A stretch of DNA of 64,000 nucleotides from CAZJYI01 sp964550025 (lineage in GTDB: Bacteria; Verrucomicrobiota; Kiritimatiellia; UBA8416; CAYOBW01). The DNA is taken from assembly GCA_964550025.1 (NCBI GenBank), contig CAZJYI010000053.1:1-64000 (forward strand). Reading direction: 5' to 3'. The first letter of the stretch is position 1; each line of letters opens with the position of its first letter. A program made the translations under genes and the position numbers. Shown here piece after piece: positions 45,291 to 54,522 of the stretch. Below the pieces are notes generated by a model. The model was given only the letters and a program-made list of their open reading frames with translations. It did not search any database and was not told the DNA's origin.

Positions 45291-45571
45291 CCTCCGCAAT
45301 CATATCGGCGTAGGCAATGGTCTTCATGGCGCAAGGGTCAGGCGACCGGATGTGTGTGTCAAGGGGGAAGTCCCGGGAGTACCCGGAGCATGAAGCACGG
45401 GGGTATGGTGAACAGAGTGGGAACTCTCTGGAATCCACCCACTTCATTCACTCGCGCCGGAGAAACACCCAGCACGTCCCGGCCGACCAAGACCAGGAAT
45501 CGGTTGACGATGACGGCGACAATCAGGGATAACGATTGACCATTACCGGGACAACAAACCAAGGAGCCCCC

Positions 45572-46474
45572 ATGAAAAGGACCATGCTATCTCTCGCCAT
45601 CCTCGCCCTCGCGCTCAACCTCTCGGCCGCGGAGAAGGCCATCCACGGCACGTTTGACGGTCAGCTTCTCACAACCGGCGCCAGGCGGATACTGCTTCTG
45701 GACAAGAACGGCGAAGTCCTCTGGTCACACAAGGGCGGGAACTGTAGCGACATCTGGATGCTGCCGAACGGCAACGTGCTTCACGCTGACAACAACGTTG
45801 CGGAGATCGATCCCAAGACCGACGAAACCGTCTGGAGCTACCGCCCGGAACAGCAGAAGGGCGGCGGGACGTTTGCGTGCCAACGGCTGGCCAACGGCAA
45901 TACGATGGTCGGCGAGAATTCCGCCGGACGCGTCGTGGAGGTAGGCAAAGACGGCAAGATCGTGTTCGAACTGAAACTCCCCCTCTGCAACCCGGGCAGT
46001 CACAACAACCTGCGCATGGTCCGCAAACTGGACAACGGCAACTACCTTGTCTGCCACAAGGGGGCGGCGCTGGTTCGCGAATACACGCCGAAGGGCGACA
46101 TTGTCTTCGAGGTGAAGGTCTCCGGAATTGCATTCTCGGCAACCCGCCTGCCCAACGGCAACACCGTCGTGGGCCACATCGACAGCGTCACCGAGTTCGC
46201 CCCGGACGGCAAAGTGGTCTGGGAGTTCAAGAAGACCGAACTGACGGACGTCCAGGTCGGGATGATCTGCGGGATCAATGTCCTGCCCGACGGCTCGGTC
46301 GTCATGGGCTGCTATCGCGCGGTCCACGGCCCCGATGGGGCCGCTGTGCTCGCCGTCTCCCGCGACAAGAAGCTGCTCTGGCGCTACGCCGTCCCAGAGG
46401 GCAAAGGCGACCGCAACATGATGGGTGTCCAGGTTCTCGACGGCAAGGGCACGCCGCTCTCCGGTCTGCGTTGA
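45572..46474 (+). CDS. exported beta-propeller protein
   Basis: The 300-residue product has a signal peptide (KRTMLSLAILALALNLSAAEK) and about six blade-like repeats with the pattern D..G.V.W..: LLLDKNGEVLWSHKGGNCSDIWMLPNGNVLHADNN, AEIDPKTDETVWSYR, VVEVGKDGKIVFELKL, VREYTPKGDIVFEVKV, EFAPDGKVVWEFKKTE. It is close to the NHL/PQQ-type propellers of planctomycetes. AAGGAG eight bases before the ATG is a strong ribosome site. It converges with the secretin gene. Function unknown. Confidence 0.75.
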   Translation: MKRTMLSLAILALALNLSAAEKAIHGTFDGQLLTTGARRILLLDKNGEVLWSHKGGNCSDIWMLPNGNVLHADNNVAEIDPKTDETVWSYRPEQQKGGGTFACQRLANGNTMVGENSAGRVVEVGKDGKIVFELKLPLCNPGSHNNLRMVRKLDNGNYLVCHKGAALVREYTPKGDIVFEVKVSGIAFSATRLPNGNTVVGHIDSVTEFAPDGKVVWEFKKTELTDVQVGMICGINVLPDGSVVMGCYRAVHGPDGAAVLAVSRDKKLLWRYAVPEGKGDRNMMGVQVLDGKGTPLSGLR

Positions 46475-46501
46475 ACTAGCGTGCTTTGACCACGGGCATC
46501 G

Positions 46502-49087
46502 TCAATGCGCGAGTCTGTCCCTCGCCACCAGCGACTCCCCACTCTCGGAGATGACGGTGGCGGTGACAAAGATCAGGAGGTTGAGCCGGCTCTCGGTCTG
46601 ATCCGTGCGCCGGAACAGGCTGCCGAGTAGCGGAATACTGCTGAGCAGCGGAACTTTGCTGACCGACTCCTGCTCCACGGTATCGATCAAACCACCGAGC
46701 ACAACCGTCTCGCCGCTCTCGACCACGACCTTGGTGGCGATCTCCCGCTTGGAGAATACCGGCAGCCGAACAAGCAGACTCTCGTTCTCGTACCCCATCC
46801 GGACGGTCCCGTACGCCGTGAAACGGTCGAAATCCGAGATCGTCGAATGCAGCAACAGGCTGATCGTCTTGCGATCCGCCCCAACGCTCGGCACGGCTGT
46901 GAGTGTAATCCCGATCTTCTCTGACGACTGGGAGTTCGTGCGGGGAACCAATGTACTCACCCAATGCTCGTTCCCCTCAGAGTCAATCAGTTCGAGGAGG
47001 TTTGTCGAGTCGTATCTCTTGTAAAACGGAAAGTCCTGCCCATGCCGAAGCTTGGCCGGGTGGTTGTTCGCGGTGGTAACGCGCGGGACAGAAAGCGTCC
47101 GTCCCTTCCCCGATATCTCGATCGCATGCAACACGGCACGGAAATCCGGTTGGGTAAGGATGCCGTCGAAGACGAAGTTGAGTCCTTTGTCTTGTGTAGT
47201 CACGGCCGCAAACGGGGTCGCTCCGGGACCACGGGGACTGAACGGAAAATCAGCGCCGGCGCCGGTCGAAAAGATAGCCGGTGTTATCGAAGCGCCTTCG
47301 CGGACAACGGTCTGCGGAACGCGTTCCACCGTTCCTCCGTCCTGCGTGCTCTTCTTAGTCAGTGCCGCGTCGGATTCGAGCAACCACTCCAGGCCGGCTT
47401 CCCTCAGATCAGAAACAGAGACCTCCATGAAACGGGCCTCGATGAAGACCTGGGGCGCCGCCACATCGATGTATGCGAGGATCTCCTCCGCCTCCGTGAG
47501 CTGCCGAGGGCTGCCTTTGAGGATCAACGTGTGACTGTTGTTGTCCCAAATGATGTTGGTCCGGTCGATCTCGGTGAACGCGTGGATGACATCCGCCAGG
47601 TAGTTCGAATTGGTGCTCTCCTTCTCATCGGATTTCCACCGTTGTGTTCCGGCAAGATCGGTCGGGCGGTTCAACAACACTTTGATACTGTCGTCGTCGG
47701 TCTCCGAACCTGGCACCGGCTTCGTTTTTCCGGGGAGCGTGGCAGACTCAGCAGACCCCCAATCATTCGCATGGAAGTGGAACCCGTGACGCAGTCGGTA
47801 CACCGCCGTGATTGGTTCGTCTGCTGCGGCCACCTCTCCTTCCCGCAGCGTCTTCCCCACAACGAAACCGGCCCCGACAACGGGTTCGGTACCGCCCGAG
47901 GCAATTAGTAGGACCTCGCGTAGAGGCAGTTCATTGCAGGTGAGACTCTCCAGGTTCCCCTCGGTAAGCTCATCCAGTATCAGGCGGACACCGTACTTCT
48001 CCTGAAGCCTTGCTTTCAGCGCTTTGACCGCATCGTCCGTGCCGTCCAGGGTTACCGATGATCTGAGGCTGGATCCAACACGCTTGAACAGCAGATCAGA
48101 CCGCTCAAGCTGGTTCGTCAGAGCGCCTTCTTCCTCGAACTCAAAGCCCTTTGTCCGGCGATACGAGTCGGGCAGGACACCGACTTCCGCGGCCTCTATT
48201 GCCATTTCCCGCCGTGTTGCATGGGTCCGCTCGAACGCGTCCCGCTGGCGCTGGACCAGCGCAGCCCTGCGGAGCTTGATCTCAAACCGTTGCAGGTCGT
48301 AGATACGTTCTGCGTGTTTCTCCGTCAGTTCGCGCAAGCGTTGGTACTTGTCCTGACCTGATGCCGAGGACACACGGTTGCTGTCGCCAAGATCCAGAAA
48401 CAGCCGACTTTGGCGAGGCAGGCGTTCGAGCTTTGATGCGACCTCCTCGTAGAAGTCCGGGATGACGATCCCGGAGTCGTAGAGCTCCTGGGCAAGCTCA
48501 ACTCGATCGACGAGATCTTCTTCCACCTCCCTGGTCAGCTTATCGACGGGATCGAACAACCGGTCCCGAATCCGAGTCGCGTGCTGTCGCAGCCTCTCGA
48601 CATACTCGACGTAGGCAATGAGGCAATGGCCGATCGTCGTGGGCTGGATCCCCGCCTCGACAAGACGTGTATAGCAGACATCCACACCAGGCATACCGTC
48701 AATCGCCTCCAGAGCGTCGTCGAATACCTCCCGAACCACCAGGTCGAGGCGAAGGAGATCACGGGAGTTCCGAACCGGATTCTCCGCTTTCGTCGCGCTC
48801 GACAGCGCCTGAGCCAGGCCGTTTTGCTCTCTGCTGTCCAAATCAGTCTTCTCCAAAACTCGCCCGCCTTCGGCGAGCAGAGCGAGGAGACCGGGTTCGT
48901 CCTTTCGCAAGGCGTATGCCAGACAACAGACAATCGTGCCCTGTTCATCGAGACCCAACTCGCCCAGATCATCCCGGAACTGTTCCGGACGCAGACGGGC
49001 CAGGGTCTCCCCCCCGGCCATCGAGGCGACGGCGAGCACCACGGCAAACGTGACAAGAGAACACAAGCGGATGCGAGGGATGACCAA
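46502..49087 (-). CDS. secretin-family protein 1
   Basis: The 861-residue product has a signal peptide (IRLCSLVTFAVVLAVASMAGG), a long helical N-terminal region (about 30-310), an STN/N0-like segment (EKYGVRLILDELTEGNLESLTCNELPLREVL), an N1-like domain (ILAYIDVAAPQVFIEARFMEVSVSDLREAGLEWLL) and the secretin domain ending VPLLSSIPLLGSLFRRTDQTESRLNLLIFVTATVI. The last part is the beta-barrel pore motif of type II, III and IV pilus secretins. The second gene of the cluster (49908-52931) has the same plan and shares motifs such as RDAFERTHATRREMA. No type II secretion ATPase or pseudopilins are visible here. Confidence 0.88.
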   Translation of the reverse strand: MVIPRIRLCSLVTFAVVLAVASMAGGETLARLRPEQFRDDLGELGLDEQGTIVCCLAYALRKDEPGLLALLAEGGRVLEKTDLDSREQNGLAQALSSATKAENPVRNSRDLLRLDLVVREVFDDALEAIDGMPGVDVCYTRLVEAGIQPTTIGHCLIAYVEYVERLRQHATRIRDRLFDPVDKLTREVEEDLVDRVELAQELYDSGIVIPDFYEEVASKLERLPRQSRLFLDLGDSNRVSSASGQDKYQRLRELTEKHAERIYDLQRFEIKLRRAALVQRQRDAFERTHATRREMAIEAAEVGVLPDSYRRTKGFEFEEEGALTNQLERSDLLFKRVGSSLRSSVTLDGTDDAVKALKARLQEKYGVRLILDELTEGNLESLTCNELPLREVLLIASGGTEPVVGAGFVVGKTLREGEVAAADEPITAVYRLRHGFHFHANDWGSAESATLPGKTKPVPGSETDDDSIKVLLNRPTDLAGTQRWKSDEKESTNSNYLADVIHAFTEIDRTNIIWDNNSHTLILKGSPRQLTEAEEILAYIDVAAPQVFIEARFMEVSVSDLREAGLEWLLESDAALTKKSTQDGGTVERVPQTVVREGASITPAIFSTGAGADFPFSPRGPGATPFAAVTTQDKGLNFVFDGILTQPDFRAVLHAIEISGKGRTLSVPRVTTANNHPAKLRHGQDFPFYKRYDSTNLLELIDSEGNEHWVSTLVPRTNSQSSEKIGITLTAVPSVGADRKTISLLLHSTISDFDRFTAYGTVRMGYENESLLVRLPVFSKREIATKVVVESGETVVLGGLIDTVEQESVSKVPLLSSIPLLGSLFRRTDQTESRLNLLIFVTATVISESGESLVARDRLAH

Positions 49088-49098
49088 TTCGTATTCTC

Positions 49099-49893
49099 CT
49101 AGAACTGCAGTTCAAACGCGAGGCGGATCTCTCGATCGCTACTTCCGTAGAAGTTACCGCGAAGGATGGTCTTGTACCCGGCAATCCATGCAAAATCCAA
49201 GCCGACATGCACACCGAAGTCCCGCTCGCCGTCGATGCTCCGGTCGCCAAGTTCCCCCTCGGAAACCGGAAGGAAGAGCAGCGCGGTGTGCAACGCCACG
49301 GATTCCGGCTTGTAGCCCTGCCGTTGGTCGAGGTCTGTCGGCGGTCGCGAGATGTACGTCAGGTGAGGCGCCATGAGCCTGACTTCCGAGTAGTTGAACT
49401 CCCTGTTCGCAAAATCTGATTCCGTCCTCTGGTATGCCGCGCTGAGCTTGACTTCAAGGGCGCCCTGCTTCTGCATGGTCGGCGAGTCAATGGCAACGTG
49501 TTCAGGGAACGGCCTCACCTCAAGACCTGCACCCCAACTGAAGCCCAACTCTCCATCCTCCAACCCCAGTTCGGCCTGTGAGATGCCGAAGTCCGCGAAC
49601 AGACACAGCCATTCCGATTCCGGAGTAATCACCTTCGGAAACAGCCTGCCGAGACGAATGTACGCCCGGGAGAGGTCCAATTCCATGGGTTCAGGTTCAG
49701 GCTGGTCGGAGAACGCGCGGCGATCGAGACCGATGTAGAGTGTCCCCGTCTCAAAGACATCGGTCAGGCTGGACGGCCGCCTCTCATAGATCTTCGCAGG
49801 CCAGCGCCGATACCACGGCTTATCGGGGGAAGCACGCCCTCCGACCACGGTCGCGAGGAAGAAAAGGACCAATACTCCAGTAGATCGCGTCAT
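49099..49893 (-). CDS. predicted outer-membrane beta-barrel protein between two secretins
   Basis: The 264-residue product has a signal peptide (GVLVLFFLATVVGGRAS|P). The rest reads as amphipathic beta strands: TLYIGLDRRAFSDQ, LGFSWGAGLEVRPF, GALEVKLSAAYQRTESDFANREFNYSEVRLMAPHLTYIS, VHVGLDFAWIAGYKTILRGNFYGS, and the final IRLAFELQF ends with phenylalanine, the Bam recognition signature of outer-membrane barrels. Twelve to fourteen strands would fit. It lies 11 and 14 bases from its secretin neighbours, so it is almost certainly in their operon and may be a partner or pilotin-like plug. Confidence 0.65.
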   Translation of the reverse strand: MTRSTGVLVLFFLATVVGGRASPDKPWYRRWPAKIYERRPSSLTDVFETGTLYIGLDRRAFSDQPEPEPMELDLSRAYIRLGRLFPKVITPESEWLCLFADFGISQAELGLEDGELGFSWGAGLEVRPFPEHVAIDSPTMQKQGALEVKLSAAYQRTESDFANREFNYSEVRLMAPHLTYISRPPTDLDQRQGYKPESVALHTALLFLPVSEGELGDRSIDGERDFGVHVGLDFAWIAGYKTILRGNFYGSSDREIRLAFELQF

Positions 49894-49907
49894 AGTCTCT
49901 CTCCGTG

Positions 49908-52900
49908 TCAGTTCCGTTTGCGCGGCGTCTTCGCTCCCCAGGGCAAGCCGGGACCCTCCAGCGGAACCAGCGATTTGCCCTGTTCGGATATCACGGTGGC
50001 CGTTACAAAGATCAGCAGATTCAAGCGTTTCTCGGTCTCTTCGGTACTACGAAAGAGCCCTCCAATCAGAGGAATCTGGCCGATAACGGGAATACGGTTG
50101 TCCACTTCCTGGATTTCGCTGTCGATGAGCCCCCCCATGACAACCGTTTCACCGCTGCGCACCACCACCTTGGTCTGAATCTCGCGCCGCGAGAACACAG
50201 GGAGCTTGAACGTGACTTCCGATTCCGCTCCTATGAAGTCATTGGTGTCCGCCGTCTCCTGGTAGGAGACGAACTTCTCCAGCCGGCTGATGACCGGGTT
50301 CAACAAAAGGCTGATGGTACGTCCGTCGCTGCCGACGCTGGGCACGGCGGTCAGTGTAATCCCAGTCTCTTCGTCTAAAGCCGAGCCCGCGGGTGTGAGC
50401 TGGCGCAGGAATCTCGTGTCGTTGCTCGCGTCATCCCTGACACTCTCGGTGATATTGACATCGAACTTGTTAAAGTAGTGAAAGTCCTCCCCGTGACGCA
50501 GTTTGGCGGGGTTGTTATTCACCGTGGTGACCCGCGGAGCAGACAGGCTGCGCCCCTTGCCGGACAGTTCGATCGCATGCAAAACGGCCTCGAAACGCGG
50601 TCGCGACAGCACACCTTGAACAGTCAGGTTCAATCCTCTGCCGTCAGTATCGACTGAGAGGGGTGAAGCGCCGGGTCCACGTGGAGAAAACGGAAACTCC
50701 GAAGGGGTGGACTCCGTGAAATCGGCATGGGACACAATGGGGTTACCCTCCCCCGTGGGCAGGATCTGCGTCTCGGGAACGCGCGCCGCCCCGCCGTCGG
50801 AGGAAACGGTTTTCCTGCTCGTAACCAAAGCACCGTCCAGTGTCCATTCGAGTCCGACATCGCGCAGATCCGAAACCGCCACCTCAATGAAACGCGCCTC
50901 GATGAGGACCTGTGGGGGTGTGACATCGAGGTTGTGGATCAAGCGCTCCACCAGGGGGAGGTCCTTCTCCGGGGCCCTGACGAAAAGCGTGTGACTGTTC
51001 ATGTCAAAACGAGCTTCTGCGTTCGTGACTATCGACGTGATGATGCCGGCAATGTAGTTGGGCGCCGATGAGAGGACTGTCGCCTTGTTGCCCACTTTCG
51101 CAAAGCGCTCCTTGTCCGCGCTCGCAGCCCAGTCCGCCGCATGGTGTTGAACGCCCCGGCGGAGCCGGTAGACTCGCAGCACCTTGTTCTTCCGTGATAC
51201 CACCGGGTGATCGATCCACACCACCTTTGGTCCGATCTGAATGTCAGATCCGCAGGAACGGACAACTTCTTCCAGGGCCGTCCGCAACGAATCCATCCGA
51301 TTCAGCTCGATATCTGTCCCGATACTCTTCTTCGTCGATGTCGGGTTGACCCACACTTCCGGTTTGACACCGCCATGCACTCGGCTCTTCTTCCCTCTCG
51401 GGCGGAAAGTGTACTTCCAGGAAGACACCAAGTTCGTGCGGAACGCCGCAACCGCCTCGACCTTCGACACCGTCGTCGTCAACGCTTCGTGACGTCCGCT
51501 GGTCACGGCGTTGGTCAGGATGATGTCATGCAGCCGCGCTTCGAGCTCGCCCGGCAGGGTGATCGCCGGGGTAAAGCGGGCCTCCACTTCTCCAGCCGCA
51601 CCCGAGGGAGTCGAGAGACCGTAGCCCACCGCAAAATGCGTCTGAATGCTGTCGAGGGCGTCTGCCGCTTTGGAGTTCTTCTCAAAGAACAGCCTGATCC
51701 CGGGTATACTGTTCGCCGTGTTCCTACACGCTTCTGCGCGCAGCGCACAATCGGGCGAGTCAGGCTCGCGCTTGTAGACTCTCTTTCGCTCAATCTTGAC
51801 ATCACTCCTGTGCACAGCGTTCGTAACAAGCAACTTGACCGCCTCGCCCAGCTTATCGCTTCTTGACAGTTTGACCCGGTTGGTCAGGATCATGTTGTCC
51901 AGCATGTGCTCCGAGAACATGTACGGGAGTTGGTCAAGCTCATAGGCTTCCTGCCTCGCCCGGATAGCGGCCGCAATGTCATCGCGCACACCGTACGAAT
52001 CGGGTAGCAGGCCGCCCTCGGCCGCATCTACCGCCATCTCCATGTGTGTGAGAGAGGTACGTTCGAACGCGTCTTTCTGCCTGTAAGCCAGGCTCGCATT
52101 CACAAGCTTCGTGCGCAATTCACGCACCATCTTCAGATCGCGGTCAACGACCTGGAGCTGCCTGCGCAGATCAGCGGCGCCGGCCCAGTTGTTTGTGGCC
52201 GTATAGCTCTTGAAGACGGAACTGATCTCCGGAATGCTCTCCAACTCACCGGCAACCTGCTCGAAGAACTCAGGAATCACGACATCCGCGTTGTACAACG
52301 CAAGCGCCAGCCTCGCCCGCCGAGCCAAGTCGGGCTTCAGAACGACCTTTTCCACGAAGCGTTCCCGTTCGTACCGCACATCCTTCAGCCGGATTGCCAG
52401 ATCCAGGACATTCGTAGCCAGCTCTCTGTAGTTGTACTTCTCCAATTCGTTGATTATCGCGGATGTCTCGGCCTTCTGTCTCTTTCTCAACGTGAAGTAA
52501 TCCTCAGCGGAGGGAAATGTCCCGAGTGCGTCAATCGCCTTGCGGTAGGCTTCTTCGACGTGGATGCCCCTGTCCAGCAATTGCTCGGCCAATCTGATGT
52601 CGGCCAGTCCGTCCTTCAAATGCTGTTCGACTATGGGGTTCGACTTCTTGGGTTTCAGGTTGTCTTCAATGTACCTACTGAGCTTGTCCGGTTCGGCCGT
52701 ATGGCCTGCGAGTGGGATCAGCGAAGACACGCCCAGCAGCGCTCCAAGGACGGCGGCTGCATACGAAGTGCGGAGTGTTTGAATCGTCTGCGCCCCCCCG
52801 CGTGCTCGGCACGCTATCTCGACTCGCTCAGGTCTCGCCAACTGGAACGACCACAACCTGCATGGATCAATACCGCACAGAGAGAAGAGGGTCAAGACTG

Positions 52901-52931
52901 ATGTCGGCAGATGCGCCCTGTTTACAACCAC
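49908..52931 (-). CDS. secretin-family protein 2
   Basis: The 1007-residue product is a paralogue of the 46502-49087 protein, with a long helical N-terminal region (KPDLARRARLALALYNADVVIPEFFEQVAGELESIPEI), an STN/N0-like part, an N1-like domain (VERLIHNLDVTPPQVLIEARFIEVAVSDLRDVGLEWTLDGAL) and a secretin C-terminus VDNRIPVIGQIPLIGGLFRSTEETEKRLNLLIFVTATVISEQG. It is longer at the N-terminus by about 140 residues. The start is uncertain: the frame opens with GTG at 52931, inside the end of the upstream gene, and no ATG precedes a hydrophobic segment at about 55-75 that might be the real signal. Confidence 0.85.
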   Translation of the reverse strand: MVVNRAHLPTSVLTLFSLCGIDPCRLWSFQLARPERVEIACRARGGAQTIQTLRTSYAAAVLGALLGVSSLIPLAGHTAEPDKLSRYIEDNLKPKKSNPIVEQHLKDGLADIRLAEQLLDRGIHVEEAYRKAIDALGTFPSAEDYFTLRKRQKAETSAIINELEKYNYRELATNVLDLAIRLKDVRYERERFVEKVVLKPDLARRARLALALYNADVVIPEFFEQVAGELESIPEISSVFKSYTATNNWAGAADLRRQLQVVDRDLKMVRELRTKLVNASLAYRQKDAFERTSLTHMEMAVDAAEGGLLPDSYGVRDDIAAAIRARQEAYELDQLPYMFSEHMLDNMILTNRVKLSRSDKLGEAVKLLVTNAVHRSDVKIERKRVYKREPDSPDCALRAEACRNTANSIPGIRLFFEKNSKAADALDSIQTHFAVGYGLSTPSGAAGEVEARFTPAITLPGELEARLHDIILTNAVTSGRHEALTTTVSKVEAVAAFRTNLVSSWKYTFRPRGKKSRVHGGVKPEVWVNPTSTKKSIGTDIELNRMDSLRTALEEVVRSCGSDIQIGPKVVWIDHPVVSRKNKVLRVYRLRRGVQHHAADWAASADKERFAKVGNKATVLSSAPNYIAGIITSIVTNAEARFDMNSHTLFVRAPEKDLPLVERLIHNLDVTPPQVLIEARFIEVAVSDLRDVGLEWTLDGALVTSRKTVSSDGGAARVPETQILPTGEGNPIVSHADFTESTPSEFPFSPRGPGASPLSVDTDGRGLNLTVQGVLSRPRFEAVLHAIELSGKGRSLSAPRVTTVNNNPAKLRHGEDFHYFNKFDVNITESVRDDASNDTRFLRQLTPAGSALDEETGITLTAVPSVGSDGRTISLLLNPVISRLEKFVSYQETADTNDFIGAESEVTFKLPVFSRREIQTKVVVRSGETVVMGGLIDSEIQEVDNRIPVIGQIPLIGGLFRSTEETEKRLNLLIFVTATVISEQGKSLVPLEGPGLPWGAKTPRKRN

Positions 52932-54235
52932 TCTTCGACAATCTCGTGAATCGCCCCAGGCAGAATACCCGCGGCGCGCGCCAGGTCGACCACCGTGTAG
53001 CGTTCGCGGATCTGGTGACAGTGCAGGAACGCCTCTATGAACCGGTCGCGCGAACAGCCGATATCGCCCAGGCAGTGCGCCGCACCGGCCGCTGCCAGGC
53101 AGTGCTTGATCTCACCGGCCGTGCGCGAACTGGTATCGACGGTCTCACGCACGCGGTCCCAGACGCCCGGAGACTTCAGACACTCAACCGCCGCCGCAGC
53201 CTGTCGCCGTTTTCCGGCGTGTTCCTCCTCGACGACCTTCGCCAGGCTGCCCCAGTAGGCCGCATCCGTATCCTCAACCCTCACGGCAAAAGCGGGACTC
53301 TCCAGGGCGACGAGCCGTTCGTACAGTGCACAGGCGCAGATCGTACCCACGCCGACCTGGCGGCCATGGAGGTCGTGCTCCGTCCCGTCACGCAGGGCGA
53401 TCATGTCAAGCACGTGTGAAACCAGGTGCTCCCCACCGGATGACGGAAACGATGTCCCCGCCAGTGTCATCGACAGCCCGGAATAGACCAGGGCATCGAA
53501 CAGGGCCCGGATGGCACCCGGCTCGCGTACACGAATCGCGGCGGGAGTCCCCAGGTAAAGCGGTTCCAGTTCGTCGATCATCCCTGCACAGAACGGGCAG
53601 TAGTACTCATCAAAGAGCACGTGACTGACCTTCCAATCCGTCACGCCAACCGGCTTCGCCAGCGCATCCCCCAGCCCGGCGCCCGTCAGCTCAAACGGCG
53701 CCTGCGCGAGGACAGACGGCTTCGTCACCACAGCTTTCGGCACGGTCCCATGCAGCACCCGCTTCACCCCACCGATGGCCGGCGCGATATTCTCGGACGC
53801 ATAGCCGTTCATGGACGCCGCCGTTGCGACAACGAGGTACGGGACGCCGCGGTCCGATGCGATCCACTTGCACAGGTCGTTGATTGTCCCGCTACCGACG
53901 GCTATGAGCATCCCGCAGGGCAAGACCAACCCCGACTCCAGGCGCTCGCGGGTAGTGTCGTCGCACACGGGGCCGCCGTGCGAAGCGTCGGGAAGCACGT
54001 GAAGATGGGCGCTGAAGCCGTGACCGTCCAGCGCCTCACGAACAGCATTCCCCGCCACGTCCACCGTCCGCGAATCCGCCACCAAGTTCACAACGCGCGA
54101 CGTCGCAAAGCGCTCGACGAGAGGAGCGAGGTTCTCGTACGCGTCCTCTTCGTAGAGGACGGACTCGACCCCCACCGAATGCGTCCGCCCACATTCGCAA
54201 TCGAAAGTGCGTCCCAACAGATCCGAGTGGTTCAT
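52922..54235 (-). CDS. araM: sn-glycerol-1-phosphate dehydrogenase (AraM family)
   Basis: The enzyme reduces dihydroxyacetone phosphate to sn-glycerol-1-phosphate, the mirror image of the usual bacterial glycerol phosphate and the starter of archaeal-type lipids. The 437-residue product has LLIAVGSGTINDLCKWIASDRGVPYLVVATAASMNGYASENIAP, PFELTGAGLGDALAKPVGVTDWKVSHVL and LSMTLAGTSFPSSGGEHLVSHVLDMIA, with histidines placed as in metal-binding family members. AraM in Bacillus makes a G1P for heptaprenylglyceryl phosphate. The start at 54235 is the ATG nearest a GGGAG. It precedes the secretin operon with a 10-base overlap and is divergent from a radical SAM gene. Confidence 0.85.
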   Translation of the reverse strand: MNHSDLLGRTFDCECGRTHSVGVESVLYEEDAYENLAPLVERFATSRVVNLVADSRTVDVAGNAVREALDGHGFSAHLHVLPDASHGGPVCDDTTRERLESGLVLPCGMLIAVGSGTINDLCKWIASDRGVPYLVVATAASMNGYASENIAPAIGGVKRVLHGTVPKAVVTKPSVLAQAPFELTGAGLGDALAKPVGVTDWKVSHVLFDEYYCPFCAGMIDELEPLYLGTPAAIRVREPGAIRALFDALVYSGLSMTLAGTSFPSSGGEHLVSHVLDMIALRDGTEHDLHGRQVGVGTICACALYERLVALESPAFAVRVEDTDAAYWGSLAKVVEEEHAGKRRQAAAAVECLKSPGVWDRVRETVDTSSRTAGEIKHCLAAAGAAHCLGDIGCSRDRFIEAFLHCHQIRERYTVVDLARAAGILPGAIHEIVEEWL

Positions 54236-54342
54236 GTTCGCAGTATCTCCCACCCCGCCGCGCCGTTGCAACGCTCGATTCGCGCCGGATAGAAGGGAGT
54301 TGGTGACCCAGCATCTTCCGTTGGGGGATGGGAGGGGATGGT

Positions 54343-54438
54343 CCGGCAGGAAAGCCGGCCCCACTGGTCACCCCGCGGGAGCGGGGCGCTACGCTCGTCT
54401 GTCAGCGCATACCCAGTAGCGCCGGCTTTCAGCCGGTG
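54343..54438. repeat. GC-rich palindromic element
   Basis: Arms CCGGCAGGAAAGCCGGC (54343-54359) and GCCGGCTTTCAGCCGG (54421-54436) are inverted with one base missing. Between them are CCCCGCGGGAGCGGGG (54371-54386) and GGGCGCTACG, so the element has nested hairpins. It lies between the divergent araM and radical SAM genes. Confidence 0.6.
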
Positions 54439-54522
54439 ACAAGTGACGTGGGCCTCCGGACCGCGCATCCCCCTGGCACTCGGAATCTTGTATCCCACGC
54501 GGCATTCTGCCAGATTGGCGCC

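Noticed and set aside
41960..45334. Longer DUF3160 protein starting at 45334
   Set aside because: The first 84 codons translate the MITE-like copy 2 and lack a signal peptide; the ATG at 45082 has a strong ribosome site.
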